11,616 nt of DNA from an uncultured Porphyromonas sp. (GTDB lineage: Bacteria > Bacteroidota > Bacteroidia > Bacteroidales > Porphyromonadaceae). The position numbers and the translations under genes are program-made. The DNA is taken from positions 1-11,616 of the forward strand of contig USJF01000032.1 in NCBI GenBank assembly GCA_900554935.1, written 5' to 3'. The stretch's first letter is position 1; the number at the start of each line of letters is the position of its first letter. This document shows, one piece after another, positions 7,991 to 11,616 of the stretch. The notes beneath the pieces were generated by a model. The model was not told the DNA's origin. It worked only from the letters and a program-made list of their open reading frames with translations, and made no database searches.

Positions 7991-9211
7991 TTACTGCTCC
8001 TTAGGCCGGTGGTCGGCTTCGGTCTCGGGGAGGATAAGGTTGAGGAGCACTGCCACAATCGCTGAAAGTCCTATACCGCCGAGCGTAAATCGGCCCATAC
8101 TCAGCACCGCCCCGCCAATACCAGTTGTAAGGGTCACAGAGATAATCACGATATTTCTAGAGCTAGAGAGATTCACACGGCTATTGAGGAGATTATTGAT
8201 CCCCGCACCAGCGATAGTTCCAAAGAGCAGTAGCATAATCCCGCCCAAGATCGCCGTATCAATACTCTTGAGGAAAGCACTCACCTTGCCAATCATAGAG
8301 AATACAATCGCCGTAACGGCCGAAATCCTCAGAACCCGTGGGGCAGTCACCTTCGTCAGCGACATCGCACCCGTCACCTCCGAATAAGTAGTCACAGGAG
8401 GGCCACCAAGAAACGAAGCTACCAAGCAAGCCAAGCCATCGCCCAGCATTGTACGGTGCAGGCCCGGGTCCTTCACAAAGTTTTTGCCCGTCACACTATT
8501 CACCACATAGATATCCCCAATGTGCTCAATCACAGGAGCGATCGCCACCGGAATCATATAGATGATCGGCGCCCAGCTAAAGTGGTCAGGAAGCATTAGT
8601 TGAGGAAGCGAAAACCACCCCGCAGCAGCGATGCCACTAAAGTCTATATCAAAGAAAATAAGATCCACCAAATAACCCACGATGATACCACAAAAGATCG
8701 GGATCAACTTAACCAGCCCCCGACCGTAGAGCGTCACCACGATAGCCGTTGCCAGCGAAATAGCCGCCAAGAGCCAGTTTTCCTCAGCCATCTTCACCGC
8801 CGAGCCAGAGAGCGAAAGCCCAATCAGCATAATCACTGGCCCTATCACCACCTCAGGGAAAAGACGATAGATAAACTTCGTGCCAAAGAGCTTAATAAGC
8901 GCCGACATCACAAAGTAGACAAAAGCCACCCCAACAATCCCCAAAAGCGCACCACTCAGCCCATATAGCTCCGACGCACTCACAATAGGAGCAATGAAAG
9001 CAAAGCTACTGCCGAGAAAGATAGGCACCCTCCCCTTCGTTATGAGATGAAAGATAAGCGTACCTATGCCGGCTGAGAAGAGAGCCGCAGAGGGGTCAAG
9101 ACCCACCAGTAGAGGCACCAGCACCGTAGCCCCAAAGGCAACAAATAGATACTGCACCCCCACTACCACTTGGCGTGCAGGGCTGAGTTGGTCAATAGGC
9201 GAAGTATACAT
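7991..9211 (-). CDS. uraA: Uracil/xanthine permease of the NCS2 family (UraA type)
   Basis: The 406-residue product is a polytopic inner-membrane nucleobase:proton symporter with strongly hydrophobic segments throughout, consistent with the 14-helix NCS2 fold. Conserved parts are QYLFVAFGATVLVPLLVGLDP (20-40), FLGSSFAFIAP (65-75), the substrate-site stretch VIEHIGDIYVVNSVTGKNF (227-245), and GGPPVTTYSEVTGAMSLTKV (269-288). E229 and E278 align with the two glutamates that contact uracil in E. coli UraA. The histidine of the E. coli EHIGH motif is aspartate here (D233), so strict uracil specificity is not certain; xanthine or uric acid remain possible. The cytoplasmic tail is hydrophilic (ETEADHRPKEQ). 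It has its own promoter at 9255-9285 and an AGGAG two bases before ATG, so it is probably transcribed separately from DUF2851. Confidence 0.92.
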   Translation of the reverse strand: MYTSPIDQLSPARQVVVGVQYLFVAFGATVLVPLLVGLDPSAALFSAGIGTLIFHLITKGRVPIFLGSSFAFIAPIVSASELYGLSGALLGIVGVAFVYFVMSALIKLFGTKFIYRLFPEVVIGPVIMLIGLSLSGSAVKMAEENWLLAAISLATAIVVTLYGRGLVKLIPIFCGIIVGYLVDLIFFDIDFSGIAAAGWFSLPQLMLPDHFSWAPIIYMIPVAIAPVIEHIGDIYVVNSVTGKNFVKDPGLHRTMLGDGLACLVASFLGGPPVTTYSEVTGAMSLTKVTAPRVLRISAVTAIVFSMIGKVSAFLKSIDTAILGGIMLLLFGTIAGAGINNLLNSRVNLSSSRNIVIISVTLTTGIGGAVLSMGRFTLGGIGLSAIVAVLLNLILPETEADHRPKEQ

Positions 9212-9254
9212 AGCTCCTAAAGCGTTTGAAAGGTTAATAGCAATTAAAACTCTA

Positions 9255-9285
9255 CAAATCTACCTAATCACCGCCACAGTACCAA
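9255..9285 (-). promoter_or_regulatory. Bacteroidota-type promoter of uraA
   Basis: On the minus strand TTG (plus 9283-9285) is followed after exactly 20 bases by TAGATTTG (plus 9255-9262), matching the sigma-ABfr consensus of -33 TTTG or TTG and -7 TAnnTTTG. Transcription would begin near 9249, giving a leader of about 38 nt before the uraA ATG. No attenuator or riboswitch fits in so short a leader. Confidence 0.7.
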
Positions 9286-9381
9286 CTCTTTACCCGCTAT
9301 TTTCCCAGAGGTGACGCAATAGATGAGTCTTGTGAGTGGTATTTATCGAAACGCCTATGTGGTAAGAACCTCTCTCTTCCA

Positions 9382-9417
9382 ACTTGTCCGACTTGTCCGA
9401 CCCGTCCGACTTGTCCG
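9382..9417. repeat. Four tandem copies of a 9-bp unit (ACTTGTCCG)
   Basis: Units at 9382-9390, 9391-9399 and 9409-9417 are identical; the third, 9400-9408, is ACCCGTCCG with two changes. Because nine is a multiple of three, the array makes a spurious SDK/SDG-rich frame on the minus strand. It lies about 100 bp upstream of the uraA promoter. Copy number may vary between strains by slippage; no role is evident. Confidence 0.88.
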
Positions 9418-9480
9418 ATTGAGGATGTTGCACGAAGTGCCATTCTCGCACATTTACTAGTTTGATACCAAAGCATCGGC

Positions 9481-9562
9481 GAGTTTGTAACTCAGTGATC
9501 ACCGAGTTTGTAACTCAGCCATCGTGAAGTTTGTAACTCAGCAATTGCTCAGTTACAAACTC
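9481..9562. repeat. Four-unit array of a 13-bp interrupted palindrome at exact 23-bp period
   Basis: Units lie at 9481-9493 and 9504-9516 (both GAGTTTGTAACTC), 9527-9539 (AAGTTTGTAACTC) and 9550-9562 (CAGTTACAAACTC, in inverted orientation). Starts are exactly 23 bp apart and the 10-bp spacers (AGTGATCACC, AGCCATCGTG, AGCAATTGCT) all begin AG. Each perfect unit is GAGTT-TGT-AACTC, a 5-bp inverted repeat. A degenerate unit (8 of 13 bases) sits one period upstream at 9458-9470 and another (10 of 13) at 9570-9582, off register. Because unit 4 is inverted, 9528-9561 is a near-perfect palindrome of 34 bp. Repeat and spacer are far too short for CRISPR. It resembles a multi-operator or iteron array; function unknown. 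Confidence 0.85.
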
Positions 9563-9684
9563 ATTTCTAGACTTTATAACACACTGATTTATAACCGATA
9601 GCAAACCTCCTTTACGGTCTCTATTCCTCTTCGGAATTTAGAAATTCTATCGGGTGCTTCTTCACTCCCTCTACTGATGAGGTT

Positions 9685-10947
9685 TTACCGATGGTGGCAG
9701 TGGCGGAAGTAGTCAATGGCAAGGGGACAACGAAGACAGTGGAGTGGCTCACAATAGTGGTGGTAGAGCTGGAGGAGGGCTTGGGAGTCGGCTGCGTGGC
9801 GAGGGTGCAGTCCATTTTGCTGGAAGAGCTTCACATACTGATTCTGCTCTGGCTGGAGCCGGTAGAACCAGTCGAGTGCCCTCTGCTCGAGGTGAGGATC
9901 GCCCACTTTCTGGGCATAGTAGTAGGCCGAAGGTACGATGGCATTGATGATCAGAGAGGTAAGGGTTTGCCGTCCAATGCCTGCTCGTTGCCCCTTCAGT
10001 CGCCGCCCAAAGTCGAAGTGTGCCTGCCAATAAGGGCTAGGAGCCAATCGGAGTGTCTGCTCTATCACCGGCTTATCTAGGCGAGAGAGGGCCGAGAGCA
10101 ATTCCTCCTCATGATGGAGGATCATCGCTACAATCCCCAGCATACGAGCGGGGAAGGAGGGAGGACGCAAGCGGAGATACCTAAAGCTACCTGCAGGCAG
10201 AGGGGTGAGCCCAAACTTTTGCCGATAAAAGCGGTACTCCTCTAGGAGCTTTGCCTCGTACTCATCTCGGGGGGTCTCGCTCAGTAGGCCTGCCTGACCT
10301 ATCAGCATTGCTTCGAGCGCCACGAGGTCGGAGGCGTGTTTCTTTAGGTAGTTGTAGGGCAGGCTCTCTGCTACTTGCTGCATCACTTCATTATTTTGAT
10401 GCGCTCCTACATACCTCATCAATGTGTGGTAGAGAATGCTATTGAAGTGATCGCTCTCAGAGCGGTCGCGCAGACGTGCTAGCTTCTCCTCCAATCGCTC
10501 TGGCAGTAGCTCGAGAGCTAGATCCAGAAGTGGTTCTTCGCCGAGGGTCAGCATCTCTGGCATACAGCGGAGGCTTTTATTGCCTTGCACCAAACGCTCT
10601 AGGTAGGCTAGCATATCGGGTGAGATATCCAGTACTGCCGTTGGCACCTGCCGGCCTTCTTGGTCGTAGACCTCTCGATCGGCTTCTAGCACTACATGTA
10701 GCACCACTGAGCAGTAGCGAGGGTCGAGCTGATGCTTGTGTGCCTCCCACTCCGAAGCCCGGCGATGAATCTCTACCGACCCAGCCCATTCTATATGGCC
10801 TACCCGCACTCGTGAGAGGGCGAAGTCGGGGCCGTCGTGGCTATTGAGCTCACCCACATCCAGTACCTCTATGGGCTCCCCCTGGAGGGTTACTTGCCTA
10901 AAGAGGCGATTCATCCAGATGAAGTGTAGCTCGCTCTCGGGTCTCAT
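9685..10947 (-). CDS. DUF2851 family protein, function unknown
   Basis: The 420-residue product matches the DUF2851 family, widespread and uncharacterised in Bacteroidota. Diagnostic stretches are LNSHDGPDF (34-42), IEWAGSVEIHRRASEW (52-67), HKHQLDPRYCSVVLHVV (70-86) and the cysteine-containing C terminus with C399, C404, C407 and C417. Conserved polar residues D41, E59, H61, H70, D75 and H84 cluster in the first 90 residues and could form a catalytic or metal site. The middle is largely helical by composition. There is no signal peptide or membrane segment, so it should be cytoplasmic. Its ATG overlaps the uvrA TGA (ATGA, 10944-10947), so it is translationally coupled to a DNA-repair gene. 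The region is noticeably richer in G and C than nqrF but shares this with uvrA, so I see no sign of transfer. The biochemical role is not known to me. Confidence 0.88.
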   Translation of the reverse strand: MRPESELHFIWMNRLFRQVTLQGEPIEVLDVGELNSHDGPDFALSRVRVGHIEWAGSVEIHRRASEWEAHKHQLDPRYCSVVLHVVLEADREVYDQEGRQVPTAVLDISPDMLAYLERLVQGNKSLRCMPEMLTLGEEPLLDLALELLPERLEEKLARLRDRSESDHFNSILYHTLMRYVGAHQNNEVMQQVAESLPYNYLKKHASDLVALEAMLIGQAGLLSETPRDEYEAKLLEEYRFYRQKFGLTPLPAGSFRYLRLRPPSFPARMLGIVAMILHHEEELLSALSRLDKPVIEQTLRLAPSPYWQAHFDFGRRLKGQRAGIGRQTLTSLIINAIVPSAYYYAQKVGDPHLEQRALDWFYRLQPEQNQYVKLFQQNGLHPRHAADSQALLQLYHHYCEPLHCLRCPLAIDYFRHCHHR

Positions 10948-11616
10948 TTCTGGGCGTGGTCTTGCTCGTACTTTTGCTTCAGATAGTGGCCTGTGTAGCT
11001 CTCCTCTACCTCCATTAGCCCTTCTGGTGTGCCTTGGTAGACTAGGTGACCACCTTTATCACCGCCCTCGGGGCCAAGGTCTACGATATAATCGGCGCAC
11101 TTGATCACCTCCATATTGTGCTCCACGATCACCACTGTATGCCCGTGGTCGATGAGCGCCTGGAAGGACTTCATCAGTACGTGGATATCGTGTACATGGA
11201 GCCCTGTGGTTGGCTCGTCAAAGATGAAGAGGGTCGGGCGCTTTCCTTTGTCTTTAAGGTGCGAAGCGAGCTTTACTCTCTGGCTTTCACCTCCCGAGAG
11301 GGTGCTGGAGCTTTGCCCTAGCTTGATGTAGCCGAGCCCTACATCAGAGAGTACCTGTAGCCCCTCCACAATCTTGGGGATAAAGAGGCTCTCATCTTGG
11401 TAACGGCCGAAGAACTCGATCGCTTCATCAATCGAGAGCTCGAGGATATCGGATATATTTTTATCGTGAAAGGTCACCTCTAGGACTTCTTCATTGAAGC
11501 GCTTGCCATGGCACTCGTCACAAGGGATGGTGATATCGGCCATAAACTGCATCTCAATGGTGATGACGCCCTCACCCTTGCAGGTTTCGCAACGACCGCC
11601 TTCGGTATTGAATGAG
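10944..11616 (-). CDS. uvrA: UvrA, excinuclease ABC subunit A (C-terminal 223 residues; 5' end outside window)
   Basis: UvrA is the DNA damage-recognition ATPase of nucleotide excision repair; it loads UvrB at lesions. The visible part continues to the window edge in open frame and begins SFNTEGGRCETCKGEG. The C-terminal zinc finger is complete: CETC and CDEC separated by 19 residues. Next come the second ABC domain's signature STLSGGESQRVKLASHL, the Walker B region LFIFDEPTTGLH with the catalytic glutamate, and the switch histidine in VIVEHN. The ending DYIVDLGPEGGDKGGHLVYQGTPE is standard for UvrA. Some Bacteroidota carry more than one UvrA paralogue, and the fragment alone does not decide which this is. 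An internal ATG at 11552 is not the start, since family-typical residues lie upstream of it. Confidence 0.97.
   Translation of the reverse strand, partial: SFNTEGGRCETCKGEGVITIEMQFMADITIPCDECHGKRFNEEVLEVTFHDKNISDILELSIDEAIEFFGRYQDESLFIPKIVEGLQVLSDVGLGYIKLGQSSSTLSGGESQRVKLASHLKDKGKRPTLFIFDEPTTGLHVHDIHVLMKSFQALIDHGHTVVIVEHNMEVIKCADYIVDLGPEGGDKGGHLVYQGTPEGLMEVEESYTGHYLKQKYEQDHAQK

Larger units (their letters stand above)
9212..9684. other. 473-bp intergenic region with promoter and repeats
   Basis: This gap lies between the stop of the DUF2851 gene and the start of uraA, both on the minus strand. From low to high coordinate it holds the uraA leader and promoter (to 9285), a stretch with nothing recognised (9286-9381), a 9-bp tandem repeat (9382-9417), an unassigned stretch (9418-9457), the 23-bp-period repeat array (9458-9582 including degenerate edges), and about 100 bp before the DUF2851 stop with only short imperfect hairpins. 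I found no convincing terminator for DUF2851 and no credible gene; the only open frame of note (9290-9502, minus) is low complexity created by the tandem repeat. Confidence 0.75.

Noticed and set aside
7956..8387. 143-codon plus-strand open frame opposite the end of uraA
   Set aside because: Antisense to conserved transporter sequence, with a composition explained by the complement of hydrophobic codons.
9290..9502. 70-codon minus-strand open frame with SDKSDGSDKSDK stretch
   Set aside because: The low-complexity part comes from the 9-bp tandem repeat, the ends run into the uraA upstream region and the first palindromic repeat unit, and no recognisable domain or start context is present.
1555..9562. 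CRISPR array suggested by regularly spaced repeats with variable spacers
   Set aside because: Repeats of 13 bp and spacers of 10 bp are far below CRISPR size, one unit is inverted, and there are no cas genes in the window.
9603..9685. Long-range stem of AAACCTC with GAGGTTT as a terminator for DUF2851
   Set aside because: Only seven pairs separated by about 70 nt, no T tract follows, and part of it overlaps the stop codon; likely chance.
9621..9815. Minus-strand frame running past the end of the DUF2851 gene, as if the gene were frameshifted
   Set aside because: The DUF2851 product already has full family length and its usual cysteine-rich C terminus, so no frameshift needs to be invoked.
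10476..10847. 123-codon plus-strand open frame opposite the DUF2851 gene
   Set aside because: Antisense shadow in GC-richer DNA; the minus-strand frame has clear family motifs.

Overview
The window looks like chromosomal core-genome DNA of a member of the Bacteroidota, most plausibly Porphyromonas or a close relative. The reasons are a sodium-pumping NADH:quinone reductase (nqr) operon, a DUF2851 gene, a bacterial acyl-ACP thioesterase, near absence of Shine-Dalgarno sequences, and a TTG-N20-TAnnTTTG promoter of the Bacteroides type. The genus is an inference; no rRNA or species marker is present.

Layout. Positions 1-1446 (+) hold the end of nqrE and all of nqrF, closed by a strong terminator at 1475-1517. 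All other genes are on the minus strand. Reading in their direction of transcription: uvrA (cut by the window edge at 11616) then a DUF2851 gene, joined by an ATGA overlap; a 473-bp gap (9212-9684) with repeats and a clear promoter; uraA; then a tightly packed seven-gene run ppk1 - ribE - nitroreductase - hisS - acyl-ACP thioesterase - small ribbon-helix-helix-like gene - tadA. Gaps within that run are 22 bp or less and two junctions overlap. It ends at a minus-strand terminator (1628-1657) facing the nqrF terminator.

Function. The genes are housekeeping: respiration and Na+ export (Nqr), nucleotide excision repair (UvrA), pyrimidine uptake (UraA), polyphosphate synthesis (Ppk1), riboflavin synthesis (RibE), a flavin-dependent nitroreductase, tRNA charging (HisS), fatty acid release (thioesterase) and tRNA-Arg wobble deamination (TadA). 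RibE makes riboflavin, the precursor of the FMN expected in the neighbouring nitroreductase, but otherwise the packed cluster has no obvious single pathway.

The least explained part is non-coding. A 13-bp interrupted palindrome (GAGTTTGTAACTC) recurs at an exact 23-bp period, four times at 9481-9562 and twice, inverted, at 1555-1590. The two clusters share an exact 18-bp sequence about 8 kb apart. I saw no phage, transposase, rRNA, tRNA or genuine CRISPR, and no protein system that looks new; the periodic repeat and two small or uncharacterised protein families are the items to pursue.
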